A model generated the notes under the pieces. It was given only the letters and a program-made list of their open reading frames with translations, had not been told where the DNA came from and made no database searches. The position numbers were made by a program, and so were the translations under genes. Of a stretch of 64,000 nt of DNA, positions 51,891-62,479 are shown piece by piece. The DNA is from Calliphora vicina. Lineage: Eukaryota; Arthropoda; Insecta; Diptera; Calliphoridae. Each line of letters opens with the position of its first letter. Position 1 is the first letter of the stretch. The stretch spans positions 134,678,226 to 134,742,225 of the forward strand of contig NC_088780.1 in the NCBI RefSeq assembly GCF_958450345.1, given 5' to 3'.

Positions 51891-52560
51891 ATTTTTTTAA
51901 ATTTTTTTTGGGCGACCTTAACTTGTATTATTATAATTTATTGCGTGCATTTTACATTTAGTTCTCAAAGGCATTTATTTTTCTTTGCTGCACATGTGTT
52001 TATTTTGTATCATATGTATGTATATGAATTATAATTTCTTAACTCTATTTCTAGTTTATAGCCACCCATAAACATGGTTGCCAAACTAATTAACTTCACC
52101 TATATGACTTTCGACATCAAGGTCATCAATGATACGTAGATAATTGTTATTGTTATTTTTGGTTTTTAAAATGGTTTTTCGACCAACAACAATTAAAAAA
52201 ATAAATAAAAAACCAAAAGGAAAACAAGGTGTTCCACATGAATGTTTTTCACATGATAGCACACAAAATACATGAGTTTGCACATATGTTATTCTCTTGA
52301 TTGGATTGAGTTTTCAAAACCCCCTATTTTAATAATATTGAAAATAAGGAATCAACATACTCTAGCACAAATTTAAGACAATTCTTGGCTGCAGTTATCC
52401 TAATAGATCGTATGTAAAGCAGTAGCCACCTTTAATAACATTACTTATATAAATTTTAAGATCGTGTTCTACGTCTATTTCATTACATCAGTCGAAAACA
52501 TTTTCAAACAAATATTAAATATAAATATTAGAATTTATTAGCGAACATATGGATTGCGAG

Positions 52561-52967
52561 TAGAGTATCCAAAACCGAAAACCGGTCAACCGGTTTTTTC
52601 ATCTTTGTAAACTCGGCCGGTTTCGGTTAACCGTTTTTGTAATGTTATAATGAAATATATTTTCTAAAGCTTATTTAAACATATTTTTGAAAAACTTTGA
52701 TACCATTTTTAAAAATATTGTTTTATTTTATAGAAAATGTTAGCATTTGACAATATTTCGTAAAAAATATAAAATAATTGAATAAACATAGAGCCTTAAG
52801 AATCAAAAATTTTAAATATAAACCGGTTTTTTTTTAAAGACAAAACCCGAAACCGGTTAAACGGATTTTTTAAAAGACAAAAATCAAAACCGGTTTTTTT
52901 AAAAACACACTTTTTCGGTTAAACCGGAAACCGGTTTTTAAAATTTGCCGGTTTTTTCGACACTCTA
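52561..52967. mobile_element. hAT-like AACCGGTTT element, complete, 407 bp
   Basis: Ends TAGAGTATCCAAAACCG and CGACACTCTA form inverted termini (TAGAGTRTC). Flanks ATTGCGAG (52553-52560) and ATTCCGAG (52968-52975) are an 8-bp duplication with one change. Repeated AACCGGTT blocks inside. It sits in mariner-derived sequence. Confidence 0.85.
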
Positions 52968-52975
52968 ATTCCGAG

Positions 52976-53275
52976 CCAAAGAACTGCTCATCTTTTGAGG
53001 CCAAGAAGTCAATATCTGATACTATGTTCCAAAGTGAAGCATATCCCAGAGAGAGCGTTCTGCATCGATCGAAACAAATAGTAGTCAGACGGAGTACGGT
53101 CTGGACTATAAAGTGCGTGAGGTAAAACTTCCCGAAAACTTAATTCTAAATAGTTTTTAACACGTATTGCATAATTTGGCTGAGTATTGTCATGCTGGAA
53201 TATTACGGCTTCATGCTTGGCCGCATATTTTGGGTGTTTTTCGGCAAATTCACGCTTCAATTGATATAAAGTGTA
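52976..53275 (-). pseudogene. Mariner transposase C-terminal fragment
   Basis: Reverse ORF 53009-53260 reads MKREFAEKHPKYAAKHEAVI, FQHDNTQPNYA and LYSPDRTPSDYYLFRSMQNA. These are the blocks around the second and third catalytic aspartates of a mariner-family transposase. The frame is open for 83 residues but the N terminus is absent. Same family as 57966-59174. Confidence 0.85.
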
Positions 53276-53451
53276 ATATATTTAACTATAGATACATATT
53301 TAAATAGCTTGACACTGGACTAGAGACTGGTAATTCCATTTGTTTTCAACTTGAATTCCAGCAAATATAAGCATAGCGTTATTACTTCTGTAGTTTTCAA
53401 TAAACTCCATTACGGAAAAATGGATATTTTCATAATTATAATTATTTATTC

Positions 53452-53545
53452 ATTAACGGTAACGTTATTTTAAATACATAATTTCGAAAACTGTATTTCA
53501 GCGATAAGGATAACTGGAGTTATTTCGGTAACGGTAGAAGACCTG
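53452..53545. repeat. ACCGTTA-family repeat end (inverse)
   Basis: attaacggtaacgttatttt and atttcggtaacggtag: the same theme in inverse orientation. Confidence 0.5.
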
Positions 53546-54179
53546 AATGTATATTTTAAGGTTATAGATATTAGTTAAAATTTAAAAAGCAGTCAATAAT
53601 TAATTATATTTTTCACTAACCAATTTCCTATTTTTACTTTTCTAAAACACAGTGCATAATAGGAAAAACGCGTGCTAACCACTATTTAAATACAAAAATA
53701 AAACATGAAATGAAGAAAAACTAAAACTTGCTTTTGGAAAAAACTTGAATAATAAAATATTGGTTAAATGCGAGTAAAAGCAAAAAGAAAATAAATAGAA
53801 AAAAATCTTCACACACACATTCATATATCCAATTTCCAAATGACGCCATAGTTGCCACCCATTAGTAAAACAGCGGGCATAACCGTTTTTTATTCGTAGC
53901 TGTTCATATAGCGGCAACAACATGTTGCTGTTAGAAAAAAGCACACACGAGCACAAAGAAAATCTATCTATTCATATAAAAAAAATGTTTGTTTACACTC
54001 ACCAAATAAAACAATAACAAAAATCTATATAAAAACAAACAGAGAGAATCGGCTAATATAAACAAATCGACACTGGGGAAAAAAACCTAATAGATACACG
54101 AGAATACACCACTCTTTATGTATTAGGAACAGTAATGACAATGTGGCGGTTTTAAAGTAAGTTTTTAAATCATTTTTTA

Positions 54180-56180
54180 TAACCACTACAAAAAGATGGG
54201 GTGGTATATTGATTTTGTCATTATGTTTGTGACACATCGAAATAATGATCGCAAACCCACAAAAGTAAGCAAACATATACATATACAAAATCCACAGAAA
54301 TTGGTGCCTATATTATATAACAGCCGAATATAATACTCTTTCTTACCATTAGCTTTTTTGATAAGTGAGAATTCCAAGTGAGGGTCCGTCCTATCAAGAG
54401 TAACCCCAAGATATGTCCCCTTCTTAAAAAACCATATAGATGCGTCATTCAATGTAGGCTCTATGAGTCTAATCCGCTTCGTAAATGGTACAAGAATTGT
54501 CTTGGCTGGGTTGATGGTTAACCCTCTTTCCATACTACTTGGTGGTTATATTCAGAGCAGTCTGCATCCTACATCCCACCCAGTAACAGAAATTACTAAG
54601 TCGGAATCCTAAGTTGTTAAGTTTATCCAGTAGTTCAACGATAACCAGAGTCCTAAGTCCTTAATAACCCTCGATGACAGCTTTTCCAAAATCCATTTCC
54701 TTATTATATGCAGAACCCTATACAGTGCTAGATTAATAGCACCGCCTGACGTATTGTCGAAGGCAGCCTATTACCTTCTCGATTAGCTGTTACATGATGC
54801 ATGGCAGTTACCGATGAATGGAAGTTACACACATGATGAATGGCAGTTATCGAAGATTTATCAGGTTGATAAACAAACTGTAAACGATGTATTTGATTAA
54901 TCAAAATATAAGTATCCCTTATGCAATTATCGAGTAGTTTTTTCCATCGCTTTAAAAAAACGAGCTGAGACTAATTGGTCTGTACGACTTTGGCGGTTGT
55001 TCAGATTTACCCCCAGTCTTACGTATAAAGACCACTTTAACCTCGAGTCACTGGCTCATGACAAGCCAGTAGACTTGATTAGAAAAATTCCATATGTTCC
55101 TGTAGATTTGAATGGGCTAAATTTAGATATCGCCCGCTTTACCCGCTCTAAACCAATGATTCTATCTACAAACCGGAGATTACGTTTAGTTATTGAGGGA
55201 ACCCATGTGTGAATCGGTGTTGGACTGAAAGGGATTGAACCAGAAAAGTGAGTATCCAGAAGAAGTTTGCTGGTCTCCTCCTGTGATTCAGTGTACGTAC
55301 CAGTACTCAGGACGTTTCAGTACACAGAGACTATCGGTATGTCTTCTGTAGCCGAATAGCTTCCGGCTTTCTCGCAGTAGCTAAGCCACGTTGATAATTT
55401 TAATCTCCTGGTTTTCTTATTGTATTCAGTGAGAGCCGTTTTGTAGGTGATCCAGTCAACTGTATACCATTGTACTATTTCACCACCAGGGTACATCCCT
55501 CTTCGGTCTCCTTGACTTTAGTTGAGAACTGGATTTGAAGGCATTACGAATGTTCGAACTTAATTCATTGGCCTCAAAATCAATTTTCATTGCGCTAAAT
55601 ATTGAGCTCCTATTGCAATTTTCAGTATTGCCTAAGTGAAAGCTAAAAAGTTCCCAATTCGTATTTTTGGGATTGCGAAATTTCGCTTCGTACGCCAAAG
55701 AATCTTCGATATCGAACATTGATGATTAGACAAAGAAACATCATCAGAGACGTGCCAGTTTTTAATGGCATAGGATAGGTTATTGCTAGATAATGTGAGA
55801 TCTAAAACATTCTGTCTAATAATATTCCTGAAGTTTGTTGATTTCCTTACCTCCCCAAATCGTATGATTAGCATTAGCATCACAGCAAATAATACATCCT
55901 AGGTTTCTGTTTTGGCAATATTCTACCAGCTTAGAAACCTCTGATAAAGGCTCTATTACATCATCTCCTGGCAGGTAGCCAGAGGCAATGATCAGTTAGT
56001 GTTCGCCTGCTATCGATGGGACATTTGCCCGTATCGCCACAGATATCCAGGAGGTCTTTGTTGAACCCCCGGCATAGCAAATCAAACGCTGCCTTGGCGT
56101 GGTGAAGATTCACCTGAAGGTACTTCAAGTGCATCTTGCATTTAATTTCAATGTTAAAGATAGAAAAAAAAAACAAAATT
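54180..56180 (-). pseudogene. Non-LTR retrotransposon remnant: endonuclease and partial reverse transcriptase
   Basis: On the - strand in order: LKYLQVNLHHAKAAFDLLCR (56100, start of the APE-type endonuclease), SANANH-type ANANHTIWG region near 55870, NFRNIIRQNVLDLTLSSNNL and IKNWHVSDDVSLSNHQC (endonuclease C-terminal motifs), NPKNTNWELF, a decayed RT N-terminal part at 54600-55480, then GLTINPAKTILVPFTKR and YLGVTLDRTDPHLEF (end of the RT palm and thumb). The motif set fits R1/LOA/I-like LINEs. There are stops and frameshifts throughout, and the RNase H end is absent here. The + frame 54997-55212 is a shadow. Confidence 0.8.
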
Positions 56181-57128
56181 TACAAACGTTTTTATAAAAC
56201 AAATCGTAATAATAATCATTTTATAATCGAACTTAAAATGGTAGATCGAAAAATCGATTATGAGCATTTACTGTTAATCAATATATATATATAATATTAA
56301 AAAAAAATCTGAAATTTAAAAAGCCTTTGAATCAAATATGACACTTTCGGAAAATATAGAATTGAAGTCAAATCTAATATAAGTAGCCCTATTAAGTTTT
56401 AGCCAAATTTCAGCTACTAATTTAGGCAAGTTCTGACTCGAATGTTTGCACAGAAATAGGCATGTACAAGCAGATAATTAATTTTCAAGTTTTATGATGT
56501 TTTATCGTCTCCTGTAAAATTACTCAAATTTATATTATACACCCTTATTGATAAATAAATTTAGACAATTAATAGACTGGAATATATTTTCAGTTCCGCA
56601 GCAGGATTCCTCATTTGCCTAAGATCTTTTACAACATCATCTATTGTTGTGAAATACATATAATCGGTAAAATATATTCATGAAGGTTTAGCATTCAAGT
56701 GAGCGATAGTGTACTAGCAGAGAGAATAATAAAACATTTCAGACAACATTTTTTTTGTCGAAATAAGTTATGAGAACAAATAAAAAATGTTTTATTATAT
56801 GACTTTAAAATTTAAAGTTTAAATAGGCTTTTAATTGCTGTAATATTATTAATTTTATAAATTCTATAAAAATTTGATTTTTTTCTGGATATCGCTATTA
56901 TTGTCATCACTAACTGGCCGCACTCACAAAATAACGTTAGAAAACCTCAAATTACAATTTATCATATAAAAAGCAACTCGCACACAATGGAAATAATTGT
57001 ATCTGTGTGTAAATCATACTTAACTGTGTGTATATGTGTTTTTTTTTGTTTTTATCCAAATTCCATAACAAACTTGTATGCTCTGGGTGTTTGATGTTGA
57101 AAAAGTTTCATGTTTTAGTTCCACTTCG

Positions 57129-57273
57129 ACGGCTCCATAATACAGTCGTGTTGTAACGGTTACACTAGCGAACGGCGCCAAAACAAAAAAAACGTAATTC
57201 CAAATAAATTCGAAATCAAAGTGTTTGACTGGCGCGCTTTTGAATTAATTAATAGCAATTAAATAAATTTAAA
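57129..57273 (+). promoter_or_regulatory. Candidate alternative promoter
   Basis: A GC-richer island (tcgacggctcc, tacagtcgtgttgtaacgg, actagcgaacggcgcc, actggcgcgc). ACAGTC at 57142 fits a fly initiator, and AGCGAACGG about 25 bases on resembles an MTE/DPE-type downstream element. It precedes a short in-phase ATG exon. Confidence 0.35.
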
Positions 57274-57307
57274 ATGATTTTGCATTTTTCCAATAAAATA
57301 ATAACAA
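57274..57307 (+). CDS. Candidate short first coding exon C (11 codons)
   Basis: ATG then ILHFSNKIIT plus one base, ending at A|GTAATA. The donor is weak and the exon very short. The support is the promoter-like island just upstream and the phase shared with exons A and B. It may be coincidence. Confidence 0.2.
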
Positions 57308-57309
57308 GT

Positions 57310-57960
57310 AATAATTGTTTTCGAATGAAATGATATTAAAAATGCAAAAATAAAGTGCAACAATTTCTGAAATACAAAGTTCATGGTTAAAATACGAGTT
57401 CATACAGATGTTTTATAATACATATAAATTTATACATATTTGTATTTAATTAACTTTTGCATACACATGGTTGGATTTAGAAATGTTTAAAGGGGATTTT
57501 AAAAATATTAAGTGTTTTTTTGTTGCTTATTGAATTGTGTTTACATACTTATTTGTGTTGTTATTGAATTAAAAGGTGTAAAATCTTAATGCAGTCACTC
57601 TAGTTAAATTCAAAAAAATATTTACATTTAAATTTTTATCTTTAATTGAGTTTGATCAACAGATCATATGATGTTTAAAAGTCGTGTGTGCAAACAAATC
57701 ATTAAAATTATTTAAATAACAAAATGTTTTTTTTCTTATTATTTATTGTTTATCAATTAATTATAATTTTAAGTTTGAAATTTATGAGAATTTAAGTGAA
57801 ATATGAATGTGATATTTGAAATAATTATAACTTTTTAAACCAAAGTGATAATTTTTCAATTACTTTGCTAGTTCAAATTTTTAACCGCTTTTCTCATCTA
57901 TTTTTACATTTCAAGGGACTTTTTGGTCTTTTACTAATTCTTTTTATATCCATACAAATG
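57310..57960 (+). other. AT-rich stretch, nothing recognised
   Basis: No ORF or repeat boundary. Confidence 0.6.
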
Positions 57961-57965
57961 GGTAT

Positions 57966-59174
57966 TGGGTGTATGACTTAAAAATGCGGAATTTTTTTTT
58001 TTAAATTTTTTGCTTTTATTTTGAAACTTTTGTACAATATAAATTTATTCAAAATACATATTGTCCATTGTAAGCTATGACCTTTTCCCATCTTACTGGC
58101 AACATATGGATTCCGAGCCAAAAGAACTGCTCATCTTTTGAGGCCAAGAACGAATTAAGCCTATATCGGATACTCTGCTCCAAAGTGAAGCGTATCCCAG
58201 AGAGAGCGTTTAGCATCGATCAAAACAAATAGTAATCGGATGGGGCACGGTCTGGACTATAAAGCTGGTGAGGCAAAACTTCCCAACCACATCATTCTAA
58301 ATACTTTTTAAGAGGTATTGCAACGCTTTCATGTATGGCCGCATATTCTGGGCGTTTTTCGGCCAATGCTCGCTTCAAACGAATCAGTTGCGTTCGGTAC
58401 ATCATCAAATACAGATAATTACCTAAGCGCCATGGATATTTGGTGTCGATTCGGCTGATTGGCCGGGCTTCACATACGATCTCTTACGTTTCGTGTTATT
58501 GTAATGGATCCAGTTTTCATCGCAAGCAATGATTCAAGGTCTATCGGCTTCAATTCGTATGGTACCCAATTTCCTTGCATTTGGATAAATCCTGCTGCAA
58601 ACATTTTGAAATTGTTCTTGTTGAGTTTGACAACAATCTTCATGGATTAATGTTGTTTACACTACAATGTTCCATAACACTGTGTGTAATTTTTTGAGTC
58701 ATGGAAATATAACCATATACGGACACCAGTACGTGATAAAAGACCAAAAAAAAAGTCATGCACTTTTTTATGGGTTTGCTAACTATGGACCTGAACAGGG
58801 GAAAAAAGGTAAAAAAATCTAATTTTTTTTAAAGATTTTTGCGATTTTGAAGATGAAGGTTTTTTAAAATTTTTGTTCTATATGGCAAGGGCTACAACTT
58901 TGCCTCAGAGAGTAAAATTCCGAACTGTTTGCAAGATATGAGCCTGAGAAAATGATCACTTTTTTGCAAAAAATTACATCTTTGAGGGCCCATAAAAAAG
59001 TGCATGCCTTTGGCCAAAACTGGTATTTTTTTTGGTTTTTATCACTTAGTAGCACTGTGTAACTAAGTGAGAATAAATGACAGACCCTTGAAAATGACAA
59101 ATAAGTTATTAAAAACTAACACCGCATTCAAAAGATATGCCATCTATTGTAAATTCCGCATTTTTAAGTCATAT
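57966..59174 (-). mobile_element. Decayed mariner element with both terminal repeats
   Basis: TGGGTGTATGACTTAAAAAT at the left and inverse ATTTTTAAGTCATATACCCG at the right; about 1.2 kb, the usual mariner size. Reverse frames read ADRP-IIACDENWIHYNNTKR then SYVKPGQSAE and TPNIHG (block of the first catalytic aspartate), EHWPKNAQNMRPYMK, and near 58100-58260 SLGYASLWS-type C terminus. Part of the centre is deleted and several stops are present. Master copy for 4569-4984 and 52976-53275. Confidence 0.85.
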
Positions 59175-59759
59175 ACCCGATAATAAGCTGTAACTTTAAC
59201 AATATCGTTATTTCAGTACATTTGCTAATAAAAAATAGCACTAAATGAAGTGATCGAGAAAAACTATAAGTATTTCCGAACTCCAATAAAACAGTATTTC
59301 TAAATAAGAACCCCTGAATAACAGATCAACTTCTGCCCCATGGGGCTAAATTATTGCGAAAAATACTCTTAAATGCGCCCAGTCTCTAGAAAACAGATTT
59401 CGGCTTCTTCGAAACTTTGGTGCATCAACTCTTGAGGCTGATCACTTTGCCTTAATAGTTGTCATAAAGACCTAATACTTTACCATTTTTGCATTAAAAA
59501 TGATTTTATCACAAATGTTAATTAATTTATTGTTATTTTTTTTATTTTAGCATTTCGTTACAAAACTCTAATTATTCAATAAAGCAAAAAAATAAAAACA
59601 AAAATACATACATAACAATCTAACAATTAACAAGATTGTAAATCCCTAAAAGTATTTAACAATAAGTACCAGTAATTCGATAAAAAAAATAATAACAAAA
59701 ACAATACGATTATAGTAACAATAACATGTTAAACAATTGTTAATAACTAAATTTGTCGG

Positions 59760-59873
59760 AGAGAGCAAAATTAACAACACAACATTTAACGGATTTACTC
59801 GATTGTGAGTGCGGGGGCGTGAGAGTTTAGGAAAGTGTTACAGAGTGTTCAAAATAAAAAAAGGCATGTCACT
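59760..59873 (+). promoter_or_regulatory. Candidate promoter/5' UTR before exon B
   Basis: GC-richer patch actcgattgtgagtgcgggg gcgtgag. It also holds a tiny upstream ORF (ATG at 59866, five codons) overlapping the ATG at 59874, which could dampen translation. Confidence 0.35.
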
Positions 59874-59937
59874 ATGGAGCTGATAAGGAAATATCAGCAA
59901 GGAAAATTAACCACCACCGATGTGCGAAAGCTTAATA
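59874..59937 (+). CDS. Candidate first coding exon B of an unidentified gene running right
   Basis: ATG opens 21 codons, MELIRKYQQGKLTTTDVRKL then N, plus one base, ending at A|GTATGT. The peptide is hydrophilic, with a helix-like start, and has good codon composition amid AT-rich noise. It shares phase 1 with exon A (40382-40469). The product is not recognised; the next exon must lie beyond 64000. Confidence 0.5.
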
Positions 59938-60139
59938 GTATGTAATTGTTTTTTTATTTTATTTTTTGTTAAAAAATTTTATTTTATTTATGAATATACT
60001 CGTATAACAACAGTTAATTACATTTTTTTATAATAAATTAGATTTTAATTGTTTTTTTTTTTGTGTATGAAAACAAATTCAAAATGCTGTCTATAAAATA
60101 AAAATATAATGACCATTAATGGGTTGATGAATGGGTTTA

Positions 60140-60625
60140 AGCTAGAGTTTCCAAAAAACTGAAGAATTTCAAAACCGCGGTTTCGGTTTTAAAAAATTGT
60201 AAAAAAATTGTCTAATTGTAATTTATATTATATTAAATTATTTTACTTATGTACATAATAGTTGGTAATAGTACTATTTATTTATTGTAATAGTACTTTT
60301 GGAATATATTATAATAATAAACCTAAAAATTAGACACACATGATTCTGAATGAGTTAGAATTCCCAAAAGGTGACTTTAGTGGTACCGGGTCAGCCAGTA
60401 TTCCATACTTTTTTTGGATATTTGAAAATAACTAAGTCTTTGTTAAAAACATTTTATTTTGCATTCTTTTTTTTAAATTAAATAAATAAACAGTCATTTG
60501 AATTTTAATTGTCAGGAAATACTTTCGATGAAAAAGTCTGTTTTTCATTTCTAATTTTTTAATTTATCTACTGAAGATAGATTAAAAGTAAAAACCGTAG
60601 AATAATTGTCGGTTTCGTTTTTAGG
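60140..60625. mobile_element. hAT-like AACCGGTTT element (copy 3, degenerate)
   Basis: Left ctagagtttccaaaaaactg and aaaccgcggtttcggtttt; right aaaaaccgtag and gtcggtttcgtttttagg. The terminal CTAGAGTTTCC parallels TAGAGTATCC at 52561. Confidence 0.5.
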
Positions 60626-60861
60626 CCTTGAAAAATATTTTAAAAGTACACAGAAATAAATTTAATTTGAACATTCCTAATTGTCTTCTAATAACACTAG
60701 TTTACAATGTTTTTGCTCATGAATTGAAACATATGGGGATTTGTGTAATTAGGTATTCTAACTTCGGAAAAAATATTAAAAAAAATCCTGGACGTCAAAC
60801 TTTTGAGATATTTCTTGAAAACGAAACATATAAAAATTTAAATTAAATTAGTACAAAAAAA

Positions 60862-61377
60862 TTAAAAGTGAAGTGTTTTAGTCCTCTTTTTATAATTATT
60901 TTCATTTGTCTCCCTCACGACACTCCCACAGTAGTCTCCTAGCATATTCTGATCCCAAAAACCTTGATAATTCCTCTCGAAAATCTTCAAATCTTGATGG
61001 AAACGCTCTCCATGTTCGTCACTCATGTGTCCGAGGTTTTCCGGGAAAAAATCCACATGAGAATGTAAAAAGTGAATTTTGAGGGATATATTTACACCCA
61101 TCAGTTCAAAATTATGTAATAAATTCGCAACAATATCTCTGTAATTTTGACTTTTCTTATTCCCCAAAAATTCTTGAACAACAAGTTTAAAAGAATTCCA
61201 TGCTGCATTTTCAACGTCGGTTAATAGACACTCAAATTTGGTATCAACCAAAATGTTTCTTATTTGAGGACCCACAAATATCCCTTCTTTTAGTTTAGCC
61301 TCAGAAAGACTCGGGAACACGCTACATACATATTGAAATGTTGGTTTTGTCTTATCTAAAGCTTTTACGAAATTTTT
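60862..61377 (-). pseudogene. Fragment of an arthropod multicopy (transposon-linked) protein
   Basis: Open on the - strand from about 61377 (KNFVKALDKTKPTFQYVCS) through FPSLSEAKLKEGIFVGPQIR, WNSFKLVVQEFLGNKKSQNY, NISLKIHFLHSHVDFFPENL, EHGERFHQDLKIFERNYQGF and QNMLGDYC to a stop at 60862. I recognise the pattern (LSEAKLKEGIF.GPQIR; FHQD...RYQG.W..NM.GDYCW) as a family found in many copies in aphids, ants and other arthropods, usually treated as transposon-derived. Function unknown. An in-frame stop lies just upstream and no N-terminal half is visible, so this is a partial, though the 170 codons are open. It lies antisense within the putative intron of the second gene. Confidence 0.65.
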
Positions 61378-61379
61378 TT

Positions 61380-62015
61380 ATGTAAATAAGCATTTTGCAC
61401 TGAATAATTTTTCCGCAAATAAAACAAAAATGGTCTGGGTTTATTTTACACTTTCTAGAAGACATTTTAAAATAGTTTTTACTTTAGAGTTTTGTATTTA
61501 ATAGCGATTTATTAACGTTTATCTACAGGAAAGATGTACTTTTAAACAGTATTTATTTTTTTCCCGTTAATTTTTTTTGGAATTTGTCAAAAGAATACAA
61601 CTCTGAAAGTATCTAGTAGCTTCGCCAGAGTGTTATGTACCCAAAAACGATGTAAATACCTAATTACCACAATTCGGTACACTACAGTATACATTAGTAG
61701 TACTCAGGTCAGGGGAAAAATAAAAACCCATATATCTCAAAATTTGGACGTATAGAAGGGAAACAAAAAATGGTCAATTAACTAGCGTCCCTAGCTCTTC
61801 TCGAAAATATAAGTTTCATTCCATGAGCAAACAAAAATGTTTGATTTGTAAACTAGTGTAATTAATACGTGCAGAAATTGGACATTCTACCAAATTTTGT
61901 GTGGATCGGTCCATAATTAACTGTATTTAATGCCCATATAACCCCTATATCAGAAAAATATTTTATTGCCAATAAATAATTTAAAGTTTAACAAATTAAT
62001 CACTCTATTACATTC
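61380..62015. other. Intergenic/intronic, nothing recognised
   Basis: AT-rich, with no clear element. The stretch 61440-61480 might be the lost 5' part of the protein fragment on the left, but frames are closed. Confidence 0.5.
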
Positions 62016-62019
62016 TGTA

Positions 62020-62105
62020 CAGTTCGGACAATAACTGATTCAATCGATATTGATGGTGGATATACAAGATTCGGCACAGCCGAATATAACACTATTACTT
62101 GTTTA
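62020..62105 (-). repeat. End of the 'ttcggctgtgccgaatc' dispersed repeat (inverse)
   Basis: gattcggcacagccgaatat then attacttgttta is the inverse of the start of 43488-44345. Confidence 0.65.
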
Positions 62106-62221
62106 ATTTTGATTAAATCGTCTAGCATCGTTATGACGATTTGCTTCTCTATATACAACGTGAATTTTTCTCTTTAAGGCAAACTAAAGTGTGATCAATT
62201 TTTTGTTTGATTAATTAACAA

Positions 62222-62470
62222 CATCGTGCAAATGTCCGTGCGGCTTCGATGGGTGGTGCGCATCCAAAATGTCCAATTTTATCTGGTTGAATTTTATAGA
62301 TGTATGTTGGCTTTGAAGAGCGCTGTGGTTGGTGGTTTATTCGCATAGCCCTGCGACTTAAGAAAACCCCACAAGAGAAAGTGCAACGGGTAACGGTGGC
62401 CAGTTCACAGCACGTGAGATGACCATGCCCTAAAACGCTCTTGCAGAATGTCCAATGTGTTGTGTGGCAC
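62222..62470 (-). pseudogene. Mariner-like DD34E transposase C-terminal fragment
   Basis: Reverse frames give VNWPPLP then the SCG..GLCE frame-shifted FLWGYVKS equivalent, KANIHL-like text, IQPDKIGHFGCAPPIEAAR-type text, and SKPHGHLHDV (intact relatives end RASRGGHLNDIV). Same family as 16690-16990 and 41400-41660, and the longest of the three. Confidence 0.65.
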
Positions 62471-62479
62471 GGAAATATT

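Noticed and set aside
54997..55212. + strand ORF as a gene
   Set aside because: Antisense to the reverse transcriptase region of the LINE on the - strand.
58459..58650. + strand ORF as a gene
   Set aside because: Antisense to the mariner block with CDENWIHYNN.
60628..60846. 72-codon + strand ORF
   Set aside because: AT-rich, no recognisable domain, starts inside a hAT-like repeat end.
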